Shown one piece after another: positions 57,535 through 64,000 of a stretch of 64,000 nucleotides of DNA. Numbering within the stretch: the stretch's first letter is position 1; each line of letters starts with the position of its first letter. This stretch comes from Streptomyces flaveolus. GTDB taxonomy: Bacteria; Actinomycetota; Actinomycetes; Streptomycetales; Streptomycetaceae. The position numbers and the translations under genes were made by a program. Below the pieces are notes generated by a model. It was not told the origin of the DNA. It searched no databases and saw only the letters and a program-made list of their open reading frames with translations. The stretch lies in the NCBI RefSeq assembly GCF_014648815.1, contig NZ_BMRV01000012.1, positions 124,001 to 188,000 of the forward strand, given 5' to 3'.

Positions 57535-58056
57535 ATGTCCGCCTATCCCACGCTGTACGCGGGGCAGCGCATCACCTCCGGGCTGCTCGCCTCGCTACAG
57601 GCCGACATCACCTGGAAGGCGAGCAACACCGACCGCGCGGCGACGACCACGTTCGTTGACGACCCGGACCTGACGACGACACTCGCAGCGAACGCCACCT
57701 ATCACGTGATCTTCTACCTCCACTTCGCCGCACTCAACGCCGCCAGGTTCAAGACCGTGTGGACCGTGCCCTCCGGAGCGTCCGGCACCCGGTCGGTGAT
57801 CGGCCCGGACCAGGGCGCCATCCTCTCCATCACCTCCAGCGGCGGCCAAGGCCGCTACGGCGTCCACAACTTCACGACGGCCTGCACCTACGGCACCCGC
57901 GACGACAACACCCTGCTCTGCGCCGGGATCGAGGAGGCCGTCGTCACCACATCCAGCGCCGGAACCCTCGCCGTCCAGTGGGCCCAAGCCACCTCCAGCG
58001 CCTCGTTCACCCGGCTCGGCGCCGGATCATCCCTGCACGTCCGACGACTGGCCTAG
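57535..58056 (+). CDS. receptor-binding-type tail protein, 173 aa
   Basis: TAGGAGG precedes ATG 57535. Begins YPTLYAGQRITSGLLASLQA, the start of many Streptomyces phage tail-tip proteins. The remaining sequence is a beta-rich C1q/TNF-like jelly roll (ATYHVIFYLHFAALNAARFK, SAGTLAVQWAQATSSASFTR). It could bind the cell surface. Role inferred from fold and position. Confidence 0.7.
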   Translation: MSAYPTLYAGQRITSGLLASLQADITWKASNTDRAATTTFVDDPDLTTTLAANATYHVIFYLHFAALNAARFKTVWTVPSGASGTRSVIGPDQGAILSITSSGGQGRYGVHNFTTACTYGTRDDNTLLCAGIEEAVVTTSSAGTLAVQWAQATSSASFTRLGAGSSLHVRRLA

Positions 58057-58065
58057 GAGGCTGTC

Positions 58066-58284
58066 ATGGCTGAACTCCTCACCCCCTACTACAAACTCCA
58101 AGCCCAGGGCCCCGCGGAGACCGGCATCGTCATGACGATGCGGATCGAGGAAGGCGCCGGCGGCCCGCTGGAGGGCTGGACCACGGACCTGCTGCTGGCC
58201 AAGTTGCGCGAACTGCTGCAGGGCGAGGACCCGCTCGTGCGCACCGCGCTGGTCCGCACCGACACCACGACCGTCACCCTGTAG
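58066..58284 (+). CDS. small tail-region protein, 72 aa
   Basis: Acidic, alpha/beta (IVMTMRIEEGAGGPLEGWTT, LLLAKLRELLQGEDPLVRTA). ATG 58066, 9 bases after the previous stop. Conserved in position before the lysin. Function unknown. Confidence 0.6.
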   Translation: MAELLTPYYKLQAQGPAETGIVMTMRIEEGAGGPLEGWTTDLLLAKLRELLQGEDPLVRTALVRTDTTTVTL

Positions 58285-58295
58285 GAGGGGCCCGC

Positions 58296-59252
58296 ATGGC
58301 TACACCGATGACCGCGGACCAGTGGCTGAAGGCCCTGCGCGCGGAGGGCGTCACGGACATCGTGGAGATGCCGGGCTGGCGCACCCACAACCGGAACCAC
58401 AAGGGCGCCTGGGGCCCGGTGCACGCCACGATGGTGCACCACACCGCAGGTGAAGGCCCCGGGCTTCCGAGCCTGGTCTTCAACGGCACCGCGGCCCTGC
58501 CCGGCCCGCTCTGCCACGACTTCCTCGCCCGCTCCGGGCGTCTCTACCTCGTCGGCAACGGCCGCGCGAACCACGCCGGGACCGTCGCCCGGAACGCGTA
58601 CAACGCCGTCCTGAACGAGAGCAGCACCCACCCCTACCCGGACTCCGCCGAGCCCCTGGACGGCAACGCCGTGTCCTACGGCCTGGAGGTCGAGAACTCC
58701 GGGGCCGAGGGCCGGTCGTGGCCTGCCGTCCAGTACGACGTGGCTGTGCGTGTGCAGGCCGCGCGCTGCCGGTTCCACGGCTGGGGCGCGAACAGCGTGT
58801 GGGCCCACAAGGAGGCCACCCGCAGGAAGCCCGTGGACCCCCGGATTCCCATGGACCAGTTCCGCCGCGACGTGGCGGAGCGGCTCAGGCACCCGGCGAG
58901 CTGGAACCCCGGCGCCCCGGCGCCGGCGAAGCCCGTCACCAACACCCCCCCGGAGGACGACATGCCGAGTGCGGCTGAGATCGCTGCGGCGGTCATGGAG
59001 TACCAGATCGACGATCCCCGCACGCAGGGCACGCAGTACCTGAAGTTCAAGGAGCTGGCCTGGTGGACGGGGGCCGACGCCGCTCAGGCCAACGCGACCG
59101 TCCGGGCGCAGGCCGCGGCTATCGAGAAGCTCGCCGCGATGGCGGGCGCAGGCGTCGACACGGCCACGGTTGTGGCCGCGGTCGAGAAGGCCATCGCGGA
59201 CGCGGTGGTGAAGGTGTCGGTCGAGGTCACCGACGGAAACCAGGAGGTCTGA
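58296..59252 (+). CDS. endolysin, PGRP-type N-acetylmuramoyl-L-alanine amidase
   Basis: Cleaves the amide bond between MurNAc and L-Ala for lysis. 318 residues. The amidase_2/PGRP domain covers about 20-200: His in TMVHHTAGEG, a central HDFLARSGRLYLVGNG loop, and the second zinc His in VWAHKEATRRKPVDPR. The linker is Pro/Ala-rich, and the C-terminal 90 residues (ADAAQANATVRAQAAAIEKL) are helical, probably a wall-binding or oligomerising part. No signal peptide, so it needs a holin. ATG 58296 after GGAGGGGCC. Confidence 0.92.
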   Translation: MATPMTADQWLKALRAEGVTDIVEMPGWRTHNRNHKGAWGPVHATMVHHTAGEGPGLPSLVFNGTAALPGPLCHDFLARSGRLYLVGNGRANHAGTVARNAYNAVLNESSTHPYPDSAEPLDGNAVSYGLEVENSGAEGRSWPAVQYDVAVRVQAARCRFHGWGANSVWAHKEATRRKPVDPRIPMDQFRRDVAERLRHPASWNPGAPAPAKPVTNTPPEDDMPSAAEIAAAVMEYQIDDPRTQGTQYLKFKELAWWTGADAAQANATVRAQAAAIEKLAAMAGAGVDTATVVAAVEKAIADAVVKVSVEVTDGNQEV

Positions 59253-59254
59253 TC

Positions 59255-59494
59255 ATGCCGACGGACGAGACGAAGAGGACCGCGCGCACGGTGCTGCAGA
59301 CGGCGGTGGGTACGGCGGTGGCGCTGCCGGGGATCGTGGCCGCGTCGGGGGTGCCGGAGTCCCTGCCGTGGGTGGCCGGGGCGCTCGCGGTCGCGGGCGG
59401 CTTCGCCCGGGTCATGGCCCTGCCGTCCGTGCAGGAACTGCTGCCGTCGTGGCTGCGGACCGACGGGGGGCAGGCCGAGGCGGTGCGTGAGTGA
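59255..59494 (+). CDS. holin candidate 1
   Basis: 79 residues with two hydrophobic helices (GTAVALPGIVAASGVPESLP and WVAGALAVAGGFARVMALPS), a charged N-terminus and a short C-terminus. Directly follows the lysin. Typical for actinophage holins. Stop overlaps the next gene by 4 bases. Confidence 0.72.
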   Translation: MPTDETKRTARTVLQTAVGTAVALPGIVAASGVPESLPWVAGALAVAGGFARVMALPSVQELLPSWLRTDGGQAEAVRE

Positions 59495-59745
59495 CGCCTC
59501 CCGAGCAGACCACGGTGGCGCTCGAACTGGCAGAGATCCGACGATCGGTGGAGGTGGGGTTCACTGAGCAGCGGGGGCAGCTCGCCCTGTTGGTGCAGCG
59601 GGGCGGACAGGTCGACAAGACACTCGACGACCACGAGCGGCGTCTCGACACGCTGGAACGGGGCCGGTGGCCGCTGCCGTCGATCGCGGCGGTGTGCGGT
59701 GTGGCCGGGCTCGGGATGGCGCTGTGGCAGGCGGCGGGCCGGTGA
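59491..59745 (+). CDS. holin-associated coiled-coil membrane protein
   Basis: 84 residues. A heptad-rich helix (LAEIRRSVEVGFTEQRGQLA, DKTLDDHERRLDTLERG) is followed by one C-terminal membrane helix (LPSIAAVCGVAGLGMALW). This tail-anchored layout occurs in phage lysis cassettes as a holin partner or anti-holin. GTG start in the previous stop. Confidence 0.65.
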   Translation: MTPPEQTTVALELAEIRRSVEVGFTEQRGQLALLVQRGGQVDKTLDDHERRLDTLERGRWPLPSIAAVCGVAGLGMALWQAAGR

Positions 59746-59948
59746 ACACCGGCGACGCGGTCTGGGGCGGCCTGATCCTGGCGGGCGCGGCGGTGGAGAC
59801 TTACGCGCTGCGCACGGCCCGGCAGGAGGCCACATTCTCGGCGGCGACCCGCCGCTGGTTCCGCGTCCAGACGAAGGCGGGCGCGGTCGTGTTCGCCGTG
59901 GCGTGGACCGGGTTCGGGATCTGGTACCTCGACCACATCCTGAACTGA
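59742..59948 (+). CDS. holin candidate 2
   Basis: 68 residues, two membrane helices (WGGLILAGAAVETYALRTAR region and VVFAVAWTGFGIWYLDHIL). GTG 59742 overlaps the preceding stop. Last gene of the late transcript, followed by a terminator. Either a second holin or an anti-holin. Confidence 0.65.
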   Translation: MNTGDAVWGGLILAGAAVETYALRTARQEATFSAATRRWFRVQTKAGAVVFAVAWTGFGIWYLDHILN

Positions 59949-59961
59949 CCGGACGCACGTG

Positions 59962-59994
59962 AGGGCCCCGTACCGCAGCAGCGGACGGGGCCCT
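59962..59994. terminator. bidirectional terminator at the end of the late operon
   Basis: AGGGCCCCGT (59962-59971) pairs with ACGGGGCCCT (59985-59994), loop 13. Between the convergent genes ending at 59948 and 59998. Confidence 0.82.
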
Positions 59995-59997
59995 TCC

Positions 59998-60174
59998 TCA
60001 TGCTGCCTCGACGACGTCCCCGCGCTGAACCGCAGCGAGCTCGGCGCACAGCCGCGCGTACTCCTCCCGCTGCTCCCGCGTGAGCGGCACCTGCGGATGC
60101 GACCACAACGCACGGATCGCCGCGTTCAGCTCATCGGCCGAGCGCACGCCAGCGGCAGCGGGGGAGGGGGACAT
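59998..60174 (-). CDS. small helical protein, 58 aa
   Basis: Reads from ATG 60174 to TGA 59998-60000: begins MSPSPAAAGVRSADELNAAI, then EQREEYARLCAELAAVQRGD. Highly helical; it lies just downstream of the flavoprotein gene and probably shares its transcript. Function unknown. Confidence 0.6.
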   Translation of the reverse strand: MSPSPAAAGVRSADELNAAIRALWSHPQVPLTREQREEYARLCAELAAVQRGDVVEAA

Positions 60175-60183
60175 GATCCAAGC

Positions 60184-60726
60184 CTACGGCTGACCGACCA
60201 GCCGCCGCACCCCAGCGAGCGCCCTCTCCCACGGGAACCCCTTCGGATCACCCTGCTTCGGCGGATGCGACTCGTACCCGTCCGGCCCGTCCAGCACCAG
60301 AACGCCCTGCTCCCGCAGCGCCGCAACAGACCGCGCGACCGCAGGCTGCGCGCCCTGAGCCCGGTTGAAGTACGGCATCGCCACCACCGGCACACCCATA
60401 TGCACGCCCTCCGACGGCAACCCGATCGCCAGCGTGTCACTGATCCCAGCACCCCACTTGTTCAGCGTGGTGCACGACATCGGCGCGACCAGCATCGCGT
60501 CCGCCTTCGGCAACGCGTCCCTCTCCCACGGCAGCTTGTACCGCGACCGCACCGGATGCCCGGTCAGATCAACGAGTTCCTGCATCCGCGGCTCCCACCA
60601 CGCCGCGGCGGACGGCGTGAGGATCAGGCAGACGTCCCAGCCGTCGGCCTGGGCGGCACGGACACCGTCGTCGACGTACTGGGCGGGCCCGGCAGCGCAG
60701 GCGATGAGGTAGAGCACACGAGTCAT
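60184..60726 (-). CDS. HFCD-family flavoprotein
   Basis: 180-residue flavoprotein of the EpiD/Dfp (homo-oligomeric FMN Cys decarboxylase) fold. Visible elements are the N-terminal VLYLIACAAGPAQYVDDGVR, the AMLVAPMSCTTLNKWGAGIS motif with its Asn-Lys and flavin contacts, and VPVVAMPYFN where family members have PAMNxxMW. It is a stand-alone decarboxylase-type protein; the substrate is unknown. ATG 60726 overlaps the stop of the XRE regulator, so the two are coupled. A prophage cargo gene unlike usual phage genes. Confidence 0.8.
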   Translation of the reverse strand: MTRVLYLIACAAGPAQYVDDGVRAAQADGWDVCLILTPSAAAWWEPRMQELVDLTGHPVRSRYKLPWERDALPKADAMLVAPMSCTTLNKWGAGISDTLAIGLPSEGVHMGVPVVAMPYFNRAQGAQPAVARSVAALREQGVLVLDGPDGYESHPPKQGDPKGFPWERALAGVRRLVGQP

Positions 60727-61934
60727 GCGCGCAGTCCACAACGCTCGGCCAGCGCACGCAACTCCCCTGACGGGGCCGCGGTCGCACCGACCACGTCCTT
60801 CACCAAGTTCACCGTGGCCGGCGTACCGCGTACCTCCTCGGGCGCCAGCTTGTCGGCCTTCAGCAGCGCGCTCGCGGCGGCGTCCTTCCGCCGTGTCAAG
60901 AGCGAAGCGCGTGCCATCGCAACCTGGTGCCCGGCCTGCCGCTCCCGGCTCAGCCCGGCCAGCGCCTCCGCGTCCAGGTCGTCGGCGGCTTCGAGCGCTG
61001 ACCAGCCATCTTCGAACCGGATCAGCATGTCCACCCGGTGCAGCCCGACGTTCGTCGGCCCGAACATCGTGTAGTCCTCGTCCCGGTCCCCGCCCTGCCG
61101 GTCCGCGACTTCGCCTGCCTCGTCGACGTAGTCGGTGGCCGCACGGACCCGGGAGCTGGTGCGGTCCTGCGAGGACGCGGCCAGCGCGGCGGACAGGTAC
61201 AGCATGCCGAGCGTGGACAGGCCGAGCGGGCCCTGCTCGACGAGGCCGCCTTCGAGCCGGCGAGCGGCGGCGGTCGCGAACTCCACCGCGGTCTCGGGCC
61301 GCTGCTGGTAGACGAGGGACTTCGCGACGCGGCGGGCGGCGGCCCCTATCTGCACGGGGTTCCCGGACCGTTCGGCGGCGACGAGCGCCCGGTCCGCGGC
61401 GAGCGCAGCCTGAATGGCGGCGCCCTCCCCGTACTTGTGGAGGTACGACGTCACGAGCTGGTACACCCGGGACAGCACCGCCTGCGCTTCGGACTGCGCG
61501 CCGACCGGGGCGGCGTGGGCTGCCTGGCCGGCGCCGACGATCAGGGCTGGCAGCTCTCGGGCGAGCGTCTTGTAGTGGCATGCCTGGAACGCTTCGCAGC
61601 AGTAGACGAGCCGCCGCTGCAGCGCAGGTAGCGGGGGAGGGTCGGTGTCGGCGGCAGGGTGGTACAGGGCGTCGATGACGCCGAGCGCCTCGGCGGGGGG
61701 CCCGCTGCCCACGGGGGGTGTGGGCGGACTGTCCGTCAAGAGCTGCTCCAAGGGGATGCGTAGGACTTCAGCCGCGCGCACCAGCACCGACAGCCGCGGG
61801 TCTTGCTGCCGCTTCCCGCCCTCGATGTCCTGCACCCAGCGCTTCGTCTGCCCCATGAGCTGGCCGAAGTCGGTCTGAGTGAAGCCGCGCCGGTCCCGCC
61901 AGTAGGCGATGCGGCGGCCGATGCCAGTGTCCAT
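60723..61934 (-). CDS. large XRE-family regulator with TPR-like C-terminal domain
   Basis: 403 residues. HTH at about 3-65 (RRIAYWRDRRGFTQTDFGQL). The C-terminal 320 residues are helical, tetratricopeptide-like repeats (AAIQAALAADRALVAAERSG, QIGAAARRVAKSLVYQQRPE, RQAGHQVAMARASLLTRRKD). This architecture is common in Streptomyces stand-alone regulators that sense a peptide or small ligand. ATG 61934 fits; a longer reading to 61961 is possible. Coupled to the flavoprotein gene, so it may control that gene pair. Confidence 0.8.
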   Translation of the reverse strand: MDTGIGRRIAYWRDRRGFTQTDFGQLMGQTKRWVQDIEGGKRQQDPRLSVLVRAAEVLRIPLEQLLTDSPPTPPVGSGPPAEALGVIDALYHPAADTDPPPLPALQRRLVYCCEAFQACHYKTLARELPALIVGAGQAAHAAPVGAQSEAQAVLSRVYQLVTSYLHKYGEGAAIQAALAADRALVAAERSGNPVQIGAAARRVAKSLVYQQRPETAVEFATAAARRLEGGLVEQGPLGLSTLGMLYLSAALAASSQDRTSSRVRAATDYVDEAGEVADRQGGDRDEDYTMFGPTNVGLHRVDMLIRFEDGWSALEAADDLDAEALAGLSRERQAGHQVAMARASLLTRRKDAAASALLKADKLAPEEVRGTPATVNLVKDVVGATAAPSGELRALAERCGLRA

Positions 61935-62040
61935 TACGAGCCCCCGAGCGAAGGCACGCACTTTGCGTGCCCACCTCTGTTGTACCGCGTCCTACCTTCC
62001 GTGTGTGAGACGGAACACCGTGACTGTGGAGGCCCTCGCC

Positions 62041-62406
62041 ATGACGAGTGACGCAGCAACCAGCGCGCACGCCATACCGCCCGACGTACTGGACAGCCTC
62101 CTCACAGTGTCCGACGTCCTTGAGAGCCTCGCGGTGCCCGACTTCGACGCGCTGACCTCGGACCAGGTCCGCGGCGCCGTCTGCGTCTGGGGCACCGATC
62201 AGCTGAAGACGGAGACGGTCGTCGACCTCGGCGAGCCGGTCGGACCGGCCGGCCGCTGGTTCGCGCGCACCTGCCGCCAGCACCTCGCCGCGCGCGCCCG
62301 CTCCGCCGTCATCGTCCACGGCTCATGCTGTGAGCAGTGCATCGATGACCGCGAGCTCTGCGAGACGGGCCGTGCCCTGTACCGCCTCACGAAGGCGGAC
62401 CGCTGA
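62041..62406 (+). CDS. Cys-containing hypothetical protein, 121 aa
   Basis: ATG 62041 with GGAGG at 62028-62032. Acidic first half (PPDVLDSLLTVSDVLESLAV), then VDLGEPVGPAGRWFARTCRQ and HGSCCEQCIDDRELCETGRA, a Cys cluster that may bind zinc. It is divergent from the XRE regulator, so it could be under that regulator's control. Function unknown. Confidence 0.65.
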   Translation: MTSDAATSAHAIPPDVLDSLLTVSDVLESLAVPDFDALTSDQVRGAVCVWGTDQLKTETVVDLGEPVGPAGRWFARTCRQHLAARARSAVIVHGSCCEQCIDDRELCETGRALYRLTKADR

Positions 62407-62573
62407 TGGGACTGGAGGCTGGCCGCGCGGCCGGATACTGCTGGGTCCAGTTCGGTCCGCGCAAGCTGCACTGCTGCCGTCCGCCCGGGCACGGGGGCGA
62501 GCACTCAACGCCCTACGGCAGCGGCCCCGAGACGTTCCGTTCCCGGCTCGCATCCCGCCGGCCGAGCCGGTAG
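62406..62573 (+). CDS. small Cys/His protein, 55 aa
   Basis: ATG 62406 shares one base with the previous stop (TGATG). YCWVQFGPRKLHCCRPPGHG contains three Cys and two His, likely a zinc-binding unit of a common Streptomyces small protein type. Function unknown. Confidence 0.55.
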   Translation: MGLEAGRAAGYCWVQFGPRKLHCCRPPGHGGEHSTPYGSGPETFRSRLASRRPSR

Positions 62574-62587
62574 CGGGACGTGGTCCG

Positions 62588-62854
62588 TCACTGGTCGTTC
62601 CCCGTCGTGCCGGTGGCGGGCCATCTGATGATGTCGCCCGGGTCTTCGCCGATGGCCCGGGCGATGCGGAGCAGGTTGTCGAGGAGGGGTGATGCGTGCC
62701 CGTTCTCGATGCGGTTGATGGCCTGCCGGTCGAGGCCCGCGAGCTCGGCGAGTTTCTCCTGGGTGAGGCTGGCGTGTAAGCGTGCTGCCCGGATTCGGGC
62801 ACCGACGAGCCGACGGTGGTCGAGGACCCAGTCGGGCGGCGGAGCAGGAGGCAC
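62588..62854 (-). CDS. XRE-family HTH regulator, 88 aa
   Basis: HTH at about 18-75 (ARLHASLTQEKLAELAGLDR, QAINRIENGHASPLLDNLLR). GTG 62854. It is convergent with 62406-62573 and lies next to the non-coding attP arm. Could be an additional prophage or host-type regulator; the target is unknown. Confidence 0.78.
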   Translation of the reverse strand: MPPAPPPDWVLDHRRLVGARIRAARLHASLTQEKLAELAGLDRQAINRIENGHASPLLDNLLRIARAIGEDPGDIIRWPATGTTGNDQ

Positions 62855-63217
62855 TCGGGCAACGTTTCCGCCGAATCGATCTTGAGTCTGTATAGCCGAC
62901 CGTACATTTTGTGATCTACGGTGGGCACTCGACCCGCAGGTCAGAGGGGCAACCCCTCGCCATAGCTGAACAGAGCGTGAACATCCCGCACCCCGTGTGA
63001 AGTGTCAGCAGGCGCGTGCCGCCTGCACACGGTTGCCTCGGGATCCGAATCTGGCGAGGGTGGCAGACCCCCTCGCACACAGCTCGACGCGGGCCCTGAG
63101 CCGGTCCGCGTCGACGTGGCCGTCCGCTCGTCGTGAGTACCCCCTCGTCGGCGAGCGGGCGGTCCACCCCGGTCCCCGGGTAAAGGGAAAGCAATCTCAC
63201 TCGAACGAGTGAACGAA

Positions 63218-63249
63218 TAACGCGTGACTATTGCATGATGCACGCGTTA
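63218..63249. repeat. inverted repeat TAACGCGT...ACGCGTTA with inner palindrome
   Basis: TAACGCGT (63218-63225) and ACGCGTTA (63242-63249) flank 16 bases; each includes the palindrome ACGCGT. Between them TGCATGATGCA (63232-63242) is itself palindromic. It is about 240 bases from the att core, AT-richer than its surroundings, so a protein-binding site is likely. Confidence 0.6.
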
Positions 63250-63316
63250 GAACAGGGTGGCCAGGGTGGGGTATCAGTCGCCTCCCCGGGTGGCAGGCCC
63301 CACTCTGGTCAGCAAG

Positions 63317-63353
63317 GAGCGGCCCCCGGCGTAGCAGTCGCCGGGGGCCGCTC
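63317..63353. terminator. strong intrinsic terminator
   Basis: A perfect 15-bp stem (63317-63331 and 63339-63353) with loop TAGCAGT and a following GTCATTT. It insulates the prophage end from the host. Confidence 0.88.
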
Positions 63354-63399
63354 GTCATTTCCCATGGGAGACGCATGGGAGACAGATCTTGCCCACCAG

Positions 63400-63435
63400 G
63401 GTCAACCGGGGTCACCCACGATCAACCTGGGTCAC
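63400..63435 (+). repeat. candidate attP arm-type sites
   Basis: Two copies of G(G/A)TCAAC-N2-GGGTCAC at 63400-63415 and 63420-63435, 20 bases apart and 50-85 bases from the att core. The same motif occurs twice in the switch region at 11116-11131 and 11160-11175. Confidence 0.65.
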
Positions 63436-63484
63436 TTACCTGCGAGAGAACCAGCAGGCCAACCCTCCGACCGGCAAGAAGCCT

Positions 63485-63514
63485 CACGAGACCGGTGATT
63501 CTGCCGATCCCCTC
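63485..63514 (+). repeat. attR: attR core (30-bp direct repeat)
   Basis: Identical to 8742-8771. The preceding base is T (C at attL) and the following base is C (T at attL). It marks the right boundary of the prophage; host DNA resumes at 63515. Confidence 0.95.
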
Positions 63515-63657
63515 CGCCGCCCCGCCCGTCGACAGTGGCACCGCCAGCTCATCGGCGAAGCCCCTCCGGCGGATGTCCCGGGACGCGACCCCACGTGTCC
63601 CGGGCCGTGTGCGACCACCGGCCGGGCGACTCGCCACGACAGAGAGGACGACTCGTC

Positions 63658-64000
63658 GTGCAGCAGAACCCCCACACCCCCGCCGCCCCCCGCGCCACCC
63701 GGCGGCGGCTGGCCGGTCTCACGGCGGCACTCGCCGCCGTCGTCGCGCTCAGCACCCTCACCGGCCCGGGCGCCCACGCCGCCGACAACCCGTACGAGCG
63801 CGGCCCGGCGCCCACCACCTCCAGCATCGAGGCACTGCGCGGCCCCTACGCCGTGTCGGACACGAGCGTCTCCTCACTCGCCGTCACCGGCTTCGGTGGC
63901 GGCACGATCTACTACCCGACCAGCACCAGCGACGGCACGTTCGGCGCCGTCGTGATCGCGCCCGGCTTCACCGCGTACGAGTCGTCCATCGCCTGGCTCG
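63658..64000 (+). CDS. secreted PETase/cutinase-like alpha/beta hydrolase (partial)
   Basis: Host gene running off the window; 114 residues are visible. GTG 63658 follows an AGAGAGGA site. A twin-Arg-like start and hydrophobic helix (RATRRRLAGLTAALAAVVAL) end at AHA-AD, a signal peptidase I site. The mature part, NPYERGPAPTTSSIEALRGP, GGGTIYYPTSTSDGTFGAVV and PGFTAYESSIAWL, matches secreted Streptomyces polyester hydrolases of the cutinase/PETase group; PGFT holds the oxyanion-hole Phe. The GxSxG serine lies beyond the window. It is downstream of attR, so its promoter region is next to the integration site. Confidence 0.82.
   Translation, partial: MQQNPHTPAAPRATRRRLAGLTAALAAVVALSTLTGPGAHAADNPYERGPAPTTSSIEALRGPYAVSDTSVSSLAVTGFGGGTIYYPTSTSDGTFGAVVIAPGFTAYESSIAWL

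Larger units (their letters stand above)
62855..63484. other. non-coding right end of the prophage (attP arm)
   Basis: No reading frame here looks protein-like. It contains a palindrome TCACTCGAACGAGTGA (63197-63212), the TAACGCGT inverted repeat (63218-63249), a strong terminator (63317-63353) and arm-type direct repeats (63400-63435). The first 350 bases (62855-63200) show only a small inverted repeat GCAGGC/GCCTGC near 63008-63027. Confidence 0.7.
8742..63514. mobile_element. complete temperate siphophage prophage with conjugative-type genes
   Basis: A 54.7-kb element is flanked by a perfect 30-bp repeat. It has a tyrosine integrase at the left end, divergent repressor and Cro-like genes, recombination and replication operons, and the full set of terminase, portal, protease, HK97 capsid, connector, tail, tape-measure, lysin and holin genes in siphovirus order. 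No late gene is visibly broken, so the prophage could be active. The FtsK/TraB-type pump, Spd-like protein and clt-like repeats at 32897-35786 are atypical for a phage and resemble an actinobacterial conjugative element. Confidence 0.95.

Noticed and set aside
62916-63243. Two overlapping minus-strand readings in the attP arm
   Set aside because: No ribosome sites and random-looking Arg/Gly/Pro composition; both run through palindromes. Treated as non-coding.
63235-63498. Plus-strand reading of 87 codons next to attR
   Set aside because: It spans the strong terminator and ends in the att core; codon use is not gene-like.
63485-63514. att core as the 3' end of a tRNA or tmRNA gene
   Set aside because: No T-loop, acceptor pairing or CCA pattern adjoins either copy; both flanks are protein-coding intergenic DNA.

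Overview
The window is Streptomyces-type DNA: about 70% GC, third codon positions almost always G or C, frequent GTG starts and GTGA/ATGA gene overlaps. Two short host flanks enclose one complete integrated element of about 54.7 kb. The element is bounded by a perfect 30-bp direct repeat at 8742-8771 (attL) and 63485-63514 (attR).

Left flank (1-8741): a HAD-type phosphoglucomutase gene overlaps a glycoside hydrolase family 65 phosphorylase gene. These are followed by a GT-C-type membrane glycosyltransferase, a DUF5709 protein, a small conserved protein, a membrane-anchored SpoIIE/PP2C phosphatase, an unknown 115-residue protein and a Gfo/Idh/MocA oxidoreductase. Right flank (63515-64000): the start of a secreted PETase/cutinase-like alpha/beta hydrolase. 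The element therefore sits between two divergent host genes, not in a tRNA gene.

The prophage, left to right. (i) 8771-11753: tyrosine integrase, a repressor, a divergent Cro/Xis-like HTH pair and an operator region whose repeats recur in the attP arm at the far right. (ii) 11849-20781: a tightly overlapping early operon with a RecE-like nuclease, RecT, a DEDDh exonuclease, a RusA resolvase, degenerate His-Me-finger proteins and a WhiB fusion. (iii) 21125-27770: a replication operon. Its first gene encodes an initiator-like winged-helix protein and carries helically phased iterons, so the origin may lie inside the gene. A PAPS-reductase-like ATP-PPase, an HNH nuclease and many zinc-finger or membrane microproteins follow. 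(iv) 27822-31946: accessory genes, including a HEPN-like protein, a Ku homologue, a LexA DNA-binding domain without protease, and a MerR/AlpA-like regulator with a palindromic operator. (v) 32097-36301: a segment resembling the transfer module of actinobacterial conjugative elements, with a Spd-like membrane protein, an FtsK/TraB-type DNA pump and, just downstream, an inverted pair of 12-bp-spaced repeats resembling a clt locus. (vi) 36405-38631: a lipoprotein, a candidate small RNA, and a WYL-domain protein behind a promoter flanked by palindromes.

(vii) 38791-59948: a siphovirus late region in canonical order. It holds small and large terminase, portal, ClpP-like protease, HK97-type capsid, head-tail connectors, tail proteins, a tail chaperone with a -1 frameshift site, tape measure, minor tail proteins, PGRP amidase and three holin-like proteins. 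(viii) 59998-62854: right-end cargo with a flavoprotein, a large XRE regulator and small proteins. (ix) 62855-63484: a non-coding attP arm with inverted repeats, a strong terminator and arm-type repeats.

The most unusual reading is that an apparently complete temperate siphophage carries a conjugative-type FtsK/TraB pump, its Spd partner and a clt-like repeat array. It also carries Ku and a WhiB fusion. All functional statements come from reading the sequence; no database search was run.
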